This document shows, one piece after another, positions 13,329-25,470 of a stretch of 64,000 nucleotides of DNA. Each line of letters opens with the position of its first letter. The stretch's first letter is position 1. Source of the DNA: Lucifuga dentata (lineage: Eukaryota; Chordata; Actinopteri; Ophidiiformes; Bythitidae). The DNA lies in assembly GCA_014773175.1 (NCBI GenBank), contig VXCM01000778.1, positions 171,815 to 235,814 on the forward strand, in the 5' to 3' direction. The notes below the pieces were generated by a model, which was not told the DNA's origin, did no database searches, and was given only the letters and a program-made list of their open reading frames with translations. Made by a program: the position numbers and the translations under genes.

Positions 13329-13406
13329 CTGATGTTCATTCACAGGTCAGTATAGTTGAAATATTTATATATATTTCAACTATACTGGCCTGTGAATGAA
13401 CATTAG
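13329..13406. repeat. 78-bp near-perfect inverted repeat (hairpin)
   Basis: The left arm starts CTGATGTTCATTCACAGG and the right arm is its reverse complement, ending CCTGTGAATGAACATTAG. The two arms of about 35 bp differ at only about two positions and meet in an AT-rich centre (AAATATTTATATATATTT). It could extrude as a cruciform or be a small hairpin MITE. No clear target duplication is seen. It abuts CA and TA tracts. Confidence 0.88.
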
Positions 13407-13407
13407 T

Positions 13408-13447
<40 letters not shown>

Positions 13448-13468
13448 CTATATCTATATCTATATATA

Positions 13469-13501
<33 letters not shown>
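13408..13501. repeat. (CA)n followed by (TA)n and TATATC tract
   Basis: About 13 CA units are followed by alternating TA with CTATAT interruptions. This is a strongly AT-rich, easily melted block between two palindromes. Confidence 0.92.
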
Positions 13502-13543
13502 TATCTATATCTATATCTATATATATAGATATAGATATAGATA
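13502..13543. repeat. 42-bp perfect palindrome of CTATAT/ATATAG units
   Basis: Three CTATAT-type units are mirrored by three ATATAG-type units around 13522/13523, and every base pairs with its partner. Together with the inverted repeat at 13329 it makes a compact cruciform-prone site. Confidence 0.88.
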
Positions 13544-14144
13544 TATAGATATATAAAGCAAACTGGGAATAGAAAGTTGTCTAAATGTTTTAGATAAGCA
13601 TGAACAAACAGTATGCATGCACTTACCTAACATCGACCTCAGTCAAAAGGTTCAGTCAGTGGACAAGAAACCTCAATAATCTAGAGCAGCAATTGGAGTT
13701 TTGAATGGATTCATTATACTCATTCCATACAACCATAAGAGAGCTCAATAAAACAATAAAAACAATAAAACACTCCAAGAATTCCACGTTCTATGAATAC
13801 AGTCCAAGGCTTAAGCAGGAACAATTAATTTTAATTTGTATGTGAAATGTTGAATGCTATCATTTACTAGACTATTCTTCATTCTGGACAGCAAACTCGT
13901 GACTAATAAAAGTTTGGTTAATAAGATTTAATATCAAGGGCAGTTAGTAATCACTACACAATATCCAATAAATACACTGCATTTATAAATATTTAATTCA
14001 TATTGCATAAACAATGAGGGGTCTTTGCCCTTAATAGTTTTGGGATGAGGACTGGACTCGAACAAAGTCGAATTGTATCAATCATGCGTAAGGTCATGTT
14101 CAGCTGTAGCTTTTGCCCTTTTAATGGCCATTTATTGTAGATTA

Positions 14145-14194
14145 AGTGTGTGTGTGTGTGTGTATGTGTGTGTGTGTGTGTGTGTCTGTGTGTG
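14145..14194. repeat. (TG)n microsatellite
   Basis: TG units with TATG and CTG interruptions. Confidence 0.9.
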
Positions 14195-14299
14195 AATGCC
14201 TACAGGGTTATATGTGTGTGTTTTATGTGTTCTCTCCCCTCAGCGGGGGGCAGTACCGCCCTGGCCTCACTGCCTCCACCCACTCATCCATCCCACATC

Positions 14300-14515
14300 T
14301 TGTCTAATTAAACATCGTTAACATTCATCCCAAGGTCTTATGCAGATGAGCACAGAGGGAACATGGTGCACTGCGCATTAAGAAAACAACTTGGGGGGTG
14401 GCAGAGAGGTGAACACAGGAATGAGATGAGGTGGTATCTGGATTGAGACGTGCCTGGATATCTCCGATTTGACCTCATTCATCAATTAATTACCACCATT
14501 AGTAGGAGGTGAAGC
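14300..14515. promoter_or_regulatory. possible conserved non-coding element
   Basis: A tract without simple repeats that contains homeodomain-type cores (TCTAATTAAAC near 14304 and CAATTAATTACC near 14484) and an octamer-like TATGCAGATGAG near 14339. This is a compositional impression only. Conservation cannot be tested here. Confidence 0.25.
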
Positions 14516-14622
14516 GGAACCAAAGCTTAAATCAGTGCACCATGGTGTCTCCACCACCAATTTGTTGACTATGTGCAAGCAGCATATGTGTACAACAGAG
14601 AGGTGTCATTAAACATTGAGCC

Positions 14623-14701
14623 AGGTCTGTCTGTCTGTCTCTCCCTCTCTCCTTCCCTCCCTCCCACCCTCCTTCTCGCTCTCTCTCTCTCTCTCTCTCT
14701 G
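14623..14701. repeat. CTGT/CCCT/(CT)n pyrimidine tract
   Basis: Compound pyrimidine microsatellite: CTGT units, then mixed C/T, then about 11 CT units. Confidence 0.9.
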
Positions 14702-15818
14702 TATGATCAGAAAGGCAGATAGACAGACAAACTGACAGGCATCCAGCCAAGCGCTGCCATCAAAGTCTCCTCAACAGAGCTGTGATCACAGCTCAGTCCT
14801 GTCATGTGGCTGTCACTCTATCACTCAGCCATATACACACAATATCATCACATCATACTACGATGCAGGTGCTATAACACCGGAGGCTGTATAGTCCCAT
14901 CTCAAAAAAGACTTTGTAGTCCTTTGCAGCTTGCAGGGCACTTGTCTGGGTAAACAGTGCTTTCCGATGTATGAGCATGAGATGTAATTTGAAACAAAGG
15001 CTGTTTTTGCAGGAGAAATATCAGGACAAGTAACCTGATGTGCAAGGAAAATAAGAAAACGATTGGGACAACATTTTGAGTCCACATGAGACTGGTAGAG
15101 GTTATGTGTGTGTCAACAACCCTGTGTAGATGAGCCCATATTATTTTCTCTGATAGCTATTTTATTCACTAACTGATGGCCCAATGTGCATTTGAGCTAT
15201 TCACATGCATAAAAGCCATAAAAAGCTGGTATTAGCTCTGCATGAAATGCACAAACAACTCAACAGGACATACAGTACACTGCGTGGGCAGGTACATTTG
15301 ACAGAGATGGGACAGGGTCTGTTTACTGGCTTGGGCATGAATGGCACCTTGCAGTACTTAATCCAGGAACCTAAATGGGGTTTAAGAGGCTGTGGTGGTT
15401 GTAATGGTCTGAGGCAGTGCTTGCCAGGGCAGTGTGGTGGTTATGGCAGCAAGTTTGAGTAATGTGTGTCGCACATGGTCTCATATTTCTGGGGCCAGGC
15501 GAACGTCTGGCTATGCATGGCAGCACAGCACAGCATTTCCTAAGATCCTGTTTGTAACTGTCTGTGGAACAAGGGCCCAAAGGAGGAGCCTGCTTAAAGT
15601 CACTCACCTTCACCACCAGCCTCAGATCAATCTCTGAACACTGCACAGATCCTACACAGTACATGTGCACTTATGTACACATGCACTAAAACACACACGA
15701 AAGTAGCATGTACTCATCTCACGTAAGCTGAGCGCAAACACAGTACAGGGGCAGCACACCAAATGTGAGCCTTTGTAAAAATAAATCCACAAAGGACCAG
15801 TGTCAAATAGGCATGCAT

Positions 15819-15857
15819 GAAAAAAAAAACAAAACAAAAAACAAAAAACAAAAACAG
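15819..15857. repeat. A-rich (AAAAAC)n tract
   Basis: Repeats of four to nine A separated by single C, like an old poly-A tail. I see no retroposon body beside it. Confidence 0.7.
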
Positions 15858-16787
15858 CACTTTGCATCACATACGTATCTGATGTACAACAACCAAGGTC
15901 TGTCCAAATCCTCTCCCTATCGGCAGCCACTCGAATCACCTTCAAGGATCAACAGATTTCATACGGTAGTTTGTTTGTCTCTTTAATCAACATGGTATCC
16001 TATTTGGGCTCCAAATTGAGTGATAAGCTCATTTGGGGTAGCCTCCAACAGTGCTGTACCTAAAACTAGGAGCAGGAGGCGCTGTGTCGACAGTCAAGCA
16101 CTGGCAGTGAGGGTGAGCAGGCGGGCTTAGGAAACGATGATGAAGTGCAGCATTAGTGCAGTGATTAACTCCTTCTCCCACTCTTCCTCCTCTCGTTCAG
16201 TCCCATTTCCTCCCACTACGGGACGGGAGGGGTGCTTCTGATCAGTGTGTGTGAGATTCCCTTGACATGCCGTCCATCTGTGTGAGCGAGCTGGCAAGCC
16301 AGCATTCCTACTTCAATACCATGCTGTCGAGATCCCTCCTCAGTATCTCACCATTACAAACGTCTCCTCTCAGGCTCTCCAAGCAACACTGAACCTTTGA
16401 CGAGACAGCGCCCGCTTAGCACGACATAATGTTGACATACTGTGTATGCGTTTGAAAACAAGCACTTACTGTATATCTGTGTACCATACAAATGCAGTAA
16501 AATTAATTTTAAATGGGGCTGGCGGTGATCTCACCACCTCTGTATCGAGTGTTATATACCATCTCTTTAGATTTCTTCCCCGCTGTTATGTGCATGTGAG
16601 ATCAGTGAAATGTTGTGTATCATAGTAGAAAGCTCTGCATCTCTCTGAAGGCCAGAGGATGATCATCAATTCTTGGAAGCAGAACATCAGTAGAGCCTCA
16701 TTGAAGAATAGAAAAGTCATCATTCTTCACACTCAAGATGTCAACAAACAAGACTAAAAGCAATTAGGAACCTGACTAATCCAACTA

Positions 16788-17005
16788 CACTGCAAAAAGT
16801 ATCCATCTTAATAAGTCACTGAAGAAAGTATACAATGTCAAAATTTTATTTGAAAAGTATTACTTGATTAAATGATTGTAATAATTCCACTTTTCCATGT
16901 AAGTTAGCATTCTGTTTTTATTTTAGATTTCTTGTTTCAATTTCTTACAAGATCTGAAACTTACTGCTAAAAATAAAATCCTGAAACATTGGTGTCATTG
17001 CAGTG
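16788..17005. mobile_element. old hAT-like MITE (CACTGCAAAAA family)
   Basis: The left end reads CACTGCAAAAAG and the right end is an imperfect inverted copy (CATTGCAGTG). The body is AT-rich with TTCTTGTTTCAATTTCTTAC near the right side. Ends of the form CACTGCAAAAA..TTTTTGCAGTG are common in fish short non-autonomous elements that I associate with hAT. No 8-bp target duplication is visible, so the copy is old or the borders are off by a few bases. It has no coding capacity. Confidence 0.5.
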
Positions 17006-17839
17006 GCTGTCCCTTCTCTGCCTCTATAGCACCTCTTATGATATTGTAAGTCTCTGAAATCTTTTACTCTTCAATACTCACCGTATAGGGAATACATTCT
17101 ATATGCGTTCTATGTAGAACACTATATAATGTGCTGTTGTCAGTTGTCAGGGACTGAAAATTCTATTTAGGTCATAACTCACTGTGGTAGAGCTGGGTTA
17201 GCACTGTTACGTGCTTTGTAGCCCTCAGTATCACACAATCAGTTGTTTTAGTTGTTTAACAGAGCATTTAGACAGTTCTCGTCAAATTACACGCAGCCAT
17301 GTCAAATTTAACAGGTATTTATGTTCAGGTGGTCATCGGTCACTCGTAAACATATCACTTGAACTAAACTAGCTAATGAAAAAGTCACTGGAGGATGAAA
17401 GTCGATGTTCTTCTTAAAAGCCTAGATATGTTTTAAATCACAGGGCTTTGACTGGTACACTGTTTACCAGTTGTCCAACATGTGTTTAAGTGAAATGTCA
17501 CTCATACTGTAACTCCAGAATAATGGAAATTCCCTTCCTGACAGTATGTTGGCCATTTGAGGTCAACGTTCTGTTGATATATTTTTTAAATATTTGACCT
17601 TAGGGTAGGACTGCCTTATCCAAAACCACCAATTTTTGACTTTGTGGGCTAGACCCTGTCATTTCAGAAGGGGGTCAGATTCAACCTCCAGGGTTTATTG
17701 CCGGACCCTCCAGAGGACCTATCATCGTTACCCTGGTCACACGGAGGGTTCAGCCCCTGAATTGGGACAAAGTTAAAGCTTCTCCTACCAACTGTAGATT
17801 CCATTATTTTTCATCTTCAACAGATCACGTAATTCAGTC

Positions 17840-18150
17840 ACCCGTCTACACAGCCAGTGCTCATCACCTCATTAATCCCTTAGGATAGTCCCCTAGTGGG
17901 CAGATTACCTGTTTTGTTGTTCTTGTCTGATCCTCTAACCCATGTGAGCATTGTTTCTTGCCTGATTGCCTGTACACCTCTTCCTGACTACCCTCTGTCT
18001 CCAGTGTTTTGGCTGCTTGTCTTTACTGTCTGCATTTGTTTGCCTGTGCTGAATGATTGTCAAACTGCTTGACCTATGAAGTCTATTATATACATGCCCC
18101 CTCTCAGGAGTTTGCTTTTGGGTCCCAGTTCTGTCATCAGTTCTTACAAA
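17840..18150 (+). mobile_element. possible degenerate LTR fragment
   Basis: The phrase pattern (CACCTCATTAATCCCTTAG, then CCTGATTGCCTGTACACC, then TTTGCTTTTGGGTCCCAG and CTGTCATC) resembles the layout of fish Gypsy-type LTRs, where a similar TTTGGGTCC motif lies close to the CTGACA end. Borders and target duplication are not recognisable. This is inference from pattern memory and may be wrong. Confidence 0.3.
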
Positions 18151-21150
18151 GTGAAACTGCCTTAGAAATATGGGCATTAGGAACAAGTAATTTTCACCTA
18201 TTTAGAAATATGAATTTAAAGCAGAGTACAAGACTGGGGGAGTAGTTAAATGGACATTTTTGCAGATTCACACAAGATAGCAGGAATGGAGAGACCAGTC
18301 CAGCTACTGCAACCCTTTTCCATTTGAGAAGGTTCAAAGGGCAAAGTGGCTGTGGCAAATGCTTGCACTCGATGGTGCAGTAACAGTTTCACCTCTTCAC
18401 CAGAGAGGCTATTCTGTGATCACACTCATATCAAATTGCATTACCAACCACCAAGAAGTCCTTTTTTTCTTCAGAGCTGCACAAAAAAAAAACAAAAACC
18501 CAAGCCCAATGTGAGTAGCCTGAAAAATATTAGTCAGACTTACAGTATGCCATTAGTAAGTCTGTGGAAGCTGACCCCTCTATGACAATACAAGGGTTCA
18601 CATTCTGCCATGTGAATGAATTTCATCCTTGTTACTGATAATGGCAGATTTAATTGTTAGTAATGTTGGTGTTAAATTGTGCAACTCCAGATACATTCTT
18701 TTTATATTCAGTAGTAAAAAATGTTTTATTACTAACAGTAAGTACATTCTTTGGCAGATTTTGTACACTTCAAAAGGTGCCACTGGGATGAGCTCTTCAC
18801 AGAGATATGTTACTGATGCTGTGTGGCCAAACCATGACAGCACCTGCTGCTCTTCCACAGAGACCCAGGCATGGCCTTGTGGGAAGGGGGTGGAGGGGGT
18901 GGTGGTATTGAACATGTCTCTCAGAGAGAAGCTCCTCAAATATCCCTTTGATATGCAGATAGAATGTTATGCCCCATGGATGGCACATTACGTGCACTCT
19001 TAAGCCTTCAACAGCATTCTGATGAAATGTGTTGCCAAAATAAACTCATTCTCTTTCATTCCAACAGAGTTTAAATCTCCTTATCATTTCAAGACTGCTG
19101 CTGCTGCTTTCTACAAAGAGAATAAAACCCATGGACCAGAAGCACTCTTTCACACAGACTGGCAGTCAGCCTTAATAACAACAGCATTTACGATGTTTAG
19201 AAGATTTTGTAGACTTTCACCTGTTATAACCATCATTATTAAGTTTCTTTCAGGAAAGCTCATTCTCACAGGGGGATGTTGTCTACTCTCGTCTCTATTT
19301 CTCTTCTGTGCCCTTATAAATTCTCAACAATTACATGCCAAGACTTCTTTTTTTTCAAGAGTAGAAATTACAGCTGTCTCCTCTCCTCTCTCTCATCCTG
19401 GCATCGCTCATCTATTATTCAGTTTTTAATTTGGCTATTTGAGGTTTGTTCCCTCGTTTGGCGACAAGTAAGCCTCCGCTAAACAGGCACCTTATCCATT
19501 ACACTAAACCTAGCACACAGCAGACAGCATTCTGGAATTGACCATTAGAGAGGTTATTGATATAACCACCATTCCCTCTCGTCATTATCCCTCTAATTTA
19601 TCTGTAATTGTATAGCAGGCTTTTGGAGTTTTTCCCTCACCTTGGGTGCAAAAGGAAAGCATCCTCACTTTTTGAAACACATCCATGTTTGGGTAGTTTA
19701 GACAAAAACTTATCCATCAATTATATGGGCAGTATTCAGTCTAGGCAAAGCCACATTTCTATTGTGGCCATTTTGTTCCAGAGCTTTTGTGTCTATGACA
19801 AAAGTCTCCAAATTGCAGTCAGCTTTTACCCCGGGTACCATCACTTCTGGTCATCGTTACTGAGATAGGCCTATCTGACTGATCTACAGACTCCTATAAT
19901 CATATGCAATTGTGCTAAAGTGAAAAGAAAGAAATGGCTCTTTACTGGGATCTATGGCTCATTGTATCTTATGTGTCACACGAGCCAAGGATCAATAGCA
20001 CTCAATAGTCTATTAATAGGCAAGTCGTGGCTCTGTTCAGACTAAAGCACCAGCCTGTCCACCAAACCAGGCCATGAAAAGAAGAGGGTGCAATAGAAAC
20101 AGATCCCTGCTTTTCTGTTAACAGTGAAAGCCTCTTAATCATCTCAGTTTCCCATTGACTTACCCCTCCATGCTTCACTCCCTCTCACCGAAGGCCTATC
20201 TTGGAGGATGGGGGGGGTAAATCGACCCCCACCTCCCCTACTTGCCAAAGAGACAATAACACTGTCTATTGAGGAGTTTGGAAGAGATCAAGGAGGTTTT
20301 TCTTCAAGCATCCTTACAATATAATTTCAGTCAGGACTGATATCTGTGAGTACAGCATATGGTTGCACTTGGATAAGACAGCACAAGTAACCTACATCAT
20401 CCTATTCATTAAAATTAAAAGAGTGTGATTTTTATTACAAAGAACAATCTTCACATTCAGATTTAATGAAAACAGGCTGCCCTCAATCACTAGTGGTCAC
20501 TGATAGGCACTTGAACAGGTACAAGAGCATCTTCATCTTAAATGTAAGTGATGTGCTTAATAGACCATAGTATGTAGTTATCTGATAGAGACAGTCACCA
20601 AAACCAGACTCCAGTCGCTCACTCATGCAGACAATCAAAGGACACCTGAGTAATATAAAACAAATATTGCTATTGATCTGCAGTCTTTAATTTCCTCCCA
20701 CATCTAATAATGCTGAATACCAAACAGAGCTTTGGGCTGCCCACTACTTACCATGTTGCACAGATTACTGCATCAATGCTGGTCGAAGAAGATCTATTGA
20801 TGAATTCTTGTTTGCTTAAGCCTGTTATTTTGTCAAGGCCTTTATTAAATACTGCACTTAGTTTAAAAAATTGTTTGTTATTTTCCCTCATTTACTTTCA
20901 TGGAAAAAGAAATATATTTTGGCTCTGTCTCTATATTTCAGTACTGTGTACTGTTTGTGCTTGTGGAGAAGAAAGCAGAGGGAGAGGCAGCTACTCAATA
21001 GGCTGTAATGCTATTTTTCTCTCCCCTGCTTTTCCTCCCTGTTTTTCCCTCTGGTTCCTCCTCCACCTTGGGCTCAGCCAGTAGGGGATGTAACTAGGAA
21101 GGGGAGGTGTTCAGTATCACATGATCTTCCCTCGGTAGTTGAGCACTGCC

Positions 21151-21162
21151 CCCCCCNCCCCC
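21151..21162. repeat. C-run with N
   Basis: C homopolymer with N at 21157. Confidence 0.8.
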
Positions 21163-24100
21163 TTGTCGGGACGGGGACTGTCACATTCGTCTCTGTCATG
21201 GAGTGGCATGCCACCCATTCATCAGGGCTGCCAGCAATGGCATCCCTTCCCTCTGTGTGCCCGGAGACTGGGCACGTCTGGGCCTGACTGCATCTCAGAT
21301 ACACACAGAGAGCAACACACAGACACTCTGATGGATTTATTTATTAGGCCTTTCATTACCCGAGGGGGAATGGTGAATCGCAATGCATAGTGCCACAGCA
21401 AAGCACAGTTATTCTGTTGCCCTCTTGGACAAGCTTTCAGAAGAGAGAACAGTCTTCTGGACAGTGTTTCATAGACCCTAGAAACCATTTGGACACCCAA
21501 AATTAATAATAATCCAGCCTTTATAACAAACACAAAAGATAGTATGTCAAGGTTTCTCTGCATTAGCAGCTTAAAAGGTCTTCTGCACATATAAAGAATA
21601 TGATGCTATGTATATACTTGCCTCAGCCAAAACGAAATTCTACTCACTTTTTATCTGACTATGTTTGGCAGGAAAACACTCCCTTTGTTTTACTCTGTGG
21701 CCCTGTCTGCACAATTCCACAGGCTTTATGAACCTTGCTTTAAAAAGTTACCTCAGAATCTGTTCATTTATGTGTGACAGCCTGCAAATTCCAAAGCAAT
21801 CGGGGAGAAACCAACCACCAAGCAGAAGCGTGAGGATAGAGTTCAATACTGCCTGCAAAACTTAGTATTATTGATCGCCCAGGATGGTAAATTCAATATA
21901 GTCTAAAGAAGTTAGAATTGTGGATCTACAAGCCAAGCAATTCAATAGTGTTCATCCCATGCAATGGTGAGAATCTGGGCACTGTCTGATTCAATCCTAG
22001 AAGCTGTGGAGAAGGCTAGCAGGGATGGAGGAGCCAACAAATGCAATACGCTGCAGCTTCAGAGAGGATCTTCGGAGTCAACAAATTTAATACAGCCACT
22101 TTATCCCCTCATATGTTCTGGCAACTAGATTTAGAATATGGAGGTTCCCCCTCTAAAGCACCTAGGGGCTGTAGAGTTTATCCTAAATAAACCGTTGTCT
22201 TTATTGCATCTTTGTTCAAGTCCGAGCCAAGCTGTGGTTTAATTATGACAAATCCATGGCATGTGTTCCCTATGTCTGCCAGTAATGAAGGATCCCTTAA
22301 AAGAAAATTGCTGAAATCAGCTTCTGTCAACAACAATGGCAGAGTGGCTCCATCTCCTTCCTGTTAGTCTGTAAAATACCTTAGCCTCACTCTGGGAGTA
22401 AAGACAAAATTCCTTGTCTTTGATTCTGTTCAAAGGGAAAATAGGCAGATGGGTAAAAGTGTCACAACAATAAAGAGGTTTTGCTATGATGAGAGCAGAG
22501 ATACTCAATTGACATCCACAGTTGAAATTCCAAATCATCTAATCCTGGGAGACCATGTACAACTCTGGCACAGTCACAATGGCGACAAGGCTCTCATCTC
22601 ACCCTGGACATTTACAATCAAGGCCAAATGAAGTGTGGCATAAATTAGCTACAGATAACATAAACTAGCGCACAGGGGATACAGAAGGGATATGATGTAC
22701 AACACTCAAGAGGATACGACACATTTCTTTTCAATTAAGAGTTTCAACAACGTCAAAGCCTAGCTTTAACATTGCCCATAATAAAAGAACTCATTTGAAT
22801 ATCTGCTCCATTTTCTTAAGACGCTAGGATGAGGAATCATTCCTTAAAAATAAAGCAACCAAAGGAGCAAGATAAGCATTTATAATTGCTGCCGTGTTTG
22901 TTTCCTAATATGTGATCAGCCACACTAAAATTGTGTGGTTTGAGAACAAAAAAGGAAACTTGGAAAGGCATTAAAGTGTGTGCTGGGAGGAGGCAGAGGC
23001 ATGCTCGGAATACTTAAATACAAATTTAGCTGTAGGAACCCTGAATAAAAGAGGCACTGGTTGTAATCCCACCACTATGCTGCACTGTCAAGCAGCTAAT
23101 AAAAATAGGCTGGTGGCAGATCAAGTCTGTGATTCAAATACATTCAAAGACTTTCTTAACTGACTGCAAAAACCCTACCCTGTCTCATTTTCAGACTTCT
23201 TTTTCATTCCTTCCATCTAATTGTTCTCCAGGTCTCTCTCCTCTCTCACTCCCGCTCCGTATCTCCCCTCTCACAGTATCATTGCTAAATCTATTTGGAG
23301 CTGCCGCTGGGAGCAATTGAGCAGAAATGGGTTTGTGCACATCTTGAAAACTGTGTCTGTCATAAAAACACAAAGGTTCAGTACAAAGAACTGGTTAAAT
23401 ATCCAAGTGTCTGGTCACTGGTATCCTGCAGGTGTCCTCAGCTACGGCAACTGTTGACTTGGAATAACATCGGCACACCCACTGTAGCGTTGCTTTAGCA
23501 ATGTGTGAACAAAAAATCAATTCTGTGTCTATCTGAGACTGCTATGTGTTCTGTACAGGCTATTACAGACATTGACCATACTGAAAACAAGCTAAGATGA
23601 CCAGCACGTACAAATGTACTGCTATCACAATAACAATACCTCCACACTAATAGCAGTATAGCTGCGCCCAGAGAGACATCACACTCTCCTTTTGACAAAT
23701 CAAGTAATAGGGATGGCACCATGTGATGGTGTTGGCTCCATTTGTTGGATGGAGATAATATGACTTTAGCTAAAGCCCTCTGAACCTCAAAGAGCACGTT
23801 CATCTCCATGACTTTGAATTCATTAACCATCAAAGATAAGTCTCCTTTTCACACACAGAGCTCTATTTGTCAGTGTCACCACACAAAGGAGAGGGGCAAC
23901 TTATTCATGCCAAACATGCCTCCAGTTTCAACTTTTGGTCGCCCCTTTGAGCACTGTTTTTAATTAAAAGAGGTTCCCTTTCTTCTCATTTTTAGCAGGA
24001 ATGTCTATTTGATACCACTTTCACTAACTTGAAATGGTCACGATAACATATCTTTCAATTACAGTTTTATTGTGAATACCATCCGGTTGCCATTCAACCG

Positions 24101-24957
24101 CTTTCTCCTCCCCAAGCCAATGCGTACCTGCAAAATGGAAAAGTGACACATGGGCCTGCATAGAAACAGCTCTGATTTTCACCCATCGCAACCTGGCAGC
24201 AGCAGGGGACCAACAGCTTTTATCTGCAAGCTGGGGGAACATGCCACTGCCTGGAGAGAAACTGTGGGGTGGTGGTCCATGGGGAGGGAGGGGCCGTTGA
24301 TGAGTAGAACTGGGCGCAATGTGAGAGGACAGAGCTGACCCAACTCCTTTCATCCCATACCTCGGCTGCTTCCCTCTTCACATTGACAGGTGGGTAGATT
24401 GAGGGCTAAGATTAGCAGCCACTTTCTCACAGAAGGCCAGGGAGATACAGTATTGAGAATGAATGGGCACGTCATGTTGTCAATGCTGTAACCTTGGCAA
24501 CAGACAGAGTACTATTTTAGTCCCCCCCCCACTAGCCACCGTGATGGTTGGCAAGACAAACTGATTCTTTTCTGCCTATGGCCAGTATTGCACACACACA
24601 CAACATGCAAAGATGTGTATATACCTAAGAGCCTCATAATCAAGCATGTCACATATCTTCAATTATCAAGCCCCTCAATCAATACTTCAATACATTTACA
24701 TTTCAGGCGTGTCAGCACAGCTGGGCAGATAGAGGTAAAATGACAGATAATGGGAAATTCAGTTCTAGAGTGGACGCAAAGTGAAATCCATTCATGAACA
24801 TCCCATTCATGTAATTAAAGCCAAGCTAAATATCGATAGGCATGCAGTAGTCTCTGTGTTAGTAGTTTTAAGCCATGGTAGTAAGTGGTTCAGTGGTTCA
24901 TCTGCACTCCATATCAATGCAACCACTACACACACACAAAGAGCTAGCTAAAGCTTA

Positions 24958-25467
24958 AGCTTGGTTTACAATCGCCATTGTTGCGAGGTGAGGGGGAGCA
25001 CGCCATGTATGACACAACTGCGCCATCCGTGGCATGGCGCGAGGGGCCTCCACAATGTTGCGGCACTTGGTCACACATCCTAGATTTTGTAACTATGGTG
25101 CGTGGTGTGCGCTGTGCAAGAGCTGGACCTTCAAAAGAGAGTAGACTTGCCAAGCTGGTGCGTCCACACAAACAGATTTATGACTCGCCTGTGAGACTTT
25201 ATAAGCACATGGCCCCAAACTTCTGGAATGAAAAAGCAACTGCACACTGGACAAAAATCCAAGTTTTTGCCATGAAGTTTGGAAAAATATGTGGAGTTGT
25301 TGTGTGACTACTTTGCTGATTACTTCTTGCTTTACATTGTATTTTCTATATACTGCCCCCTATCATTTCAGAGAATATTGCAACAGACAATGTGCCAAGT
25401 ATAAATGCCCCAGCACTCTGTGGAAATGTGCACGTGGCTGCCCCCTCGCGCAAGTGTAACCAAGCCT
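24958..25467 (+). mobile_element. PIF/Harbinger DNA transposon, internally deleted
   Basis: This 510-bp element starts AGCTTGGTTTACA and ends with the inverted copy TGTAACCAAGCCT. Similarity continues inward: GCGAGG..AGGGGGAGC on the left and, in reverse complement, GCGCGAGGGGGCAGC on the right. Both sides carry TTA. Fish Harbinger ends of the form GGCTTGGTTTA-ACTT-GCG are familiar. It carries a decayed MADF-type ORF but no DDE transposase, so it is non-autonomous. It lies in a camta1 intron and its ORF runs antisense to camta1. Confidence 0.82.
25095..25307 (+). pseudogene. Harbinger accessory protein remnant with MADF-like domain
   Basis: The 70-codon frame from ATG at 25095 to TGA at 25305 encodes RLAKLVRPHKQIYD from 25143, then SPVRLYKHM, FWNEKA and HWTKI. 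This matches the MADF (SANT/Myb-like) pattern: an [RK]L..LV start, a YD centre, a K about seven residues later, and an aromatic W near the third helix. PIF/Harbinger transposons carry such a DNA-binding protein beside the transposase, where it helps nuclear import and end binding. Full proteins are usually well over 150 residues, so this is a fragment that stops right after the domain. An in-frame ATG lies earlier, at 24978, but the sequence before 25095 belongs to the subterminal repeat. It is unlikely to be expressed. It could also be a related MADF domain from a different transposon group, but the flanking TIR and TTA favour Harbinger. Confidence 0.7.
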
Positions 25468-25470
25468 TTA

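Larger units (their letters stand above)
13551..16787 (-). other. camta1 intron segment, no coding seen
   Basis: Mostly unique AT-rich sequence with a TG tract (14145-14194), a mixed CT/CTGT tract (14623-14701) and an A-rich AAAAAC tract (15820-15857). A possible conserved element lies at 14300-14515. No exon is recognised. Confidence 0.55.
17006..24957 (-). other. camta1 intron segment with few repeats
   Basis: About 8 kb of AT-rich unique sequence with almost no microsatellites and one N (21157, inside a C run). Apart from a weak LTR-like stretch near 17840-18150 I recognise no element or exon. Open frames such as 18629-19003, 19022-19429 and 20710-21084 on the plus strand have no domain signature and run antisense to camta1. 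Confidence 0.5.
24955..25470. repeat. TTA target-site duplications flanking the Harbinger element
   Basis: TTA at 24955-24957 and TTA at 25468-25470 lie directly outside the terminal repeats. A 3-bp TWA duplication is the hallmark of PIF/Harbinger insertion. Confidence 0.75.

Noticed and set aside
17085..17150. Similarity to a common fish repeat (TATAGGGAATA..CTATATAATGTGC)
   Set aside because: The words are too short and diverged to set borders or a family.
21860..22240. Possible retroelement 3' end (CCTAAATAAACCGTTG.. near 22183)
   Set aside because: It contains an AATAAA signal and a following T-rich stretch, but no LTR ends, tail or target duplication could be found.
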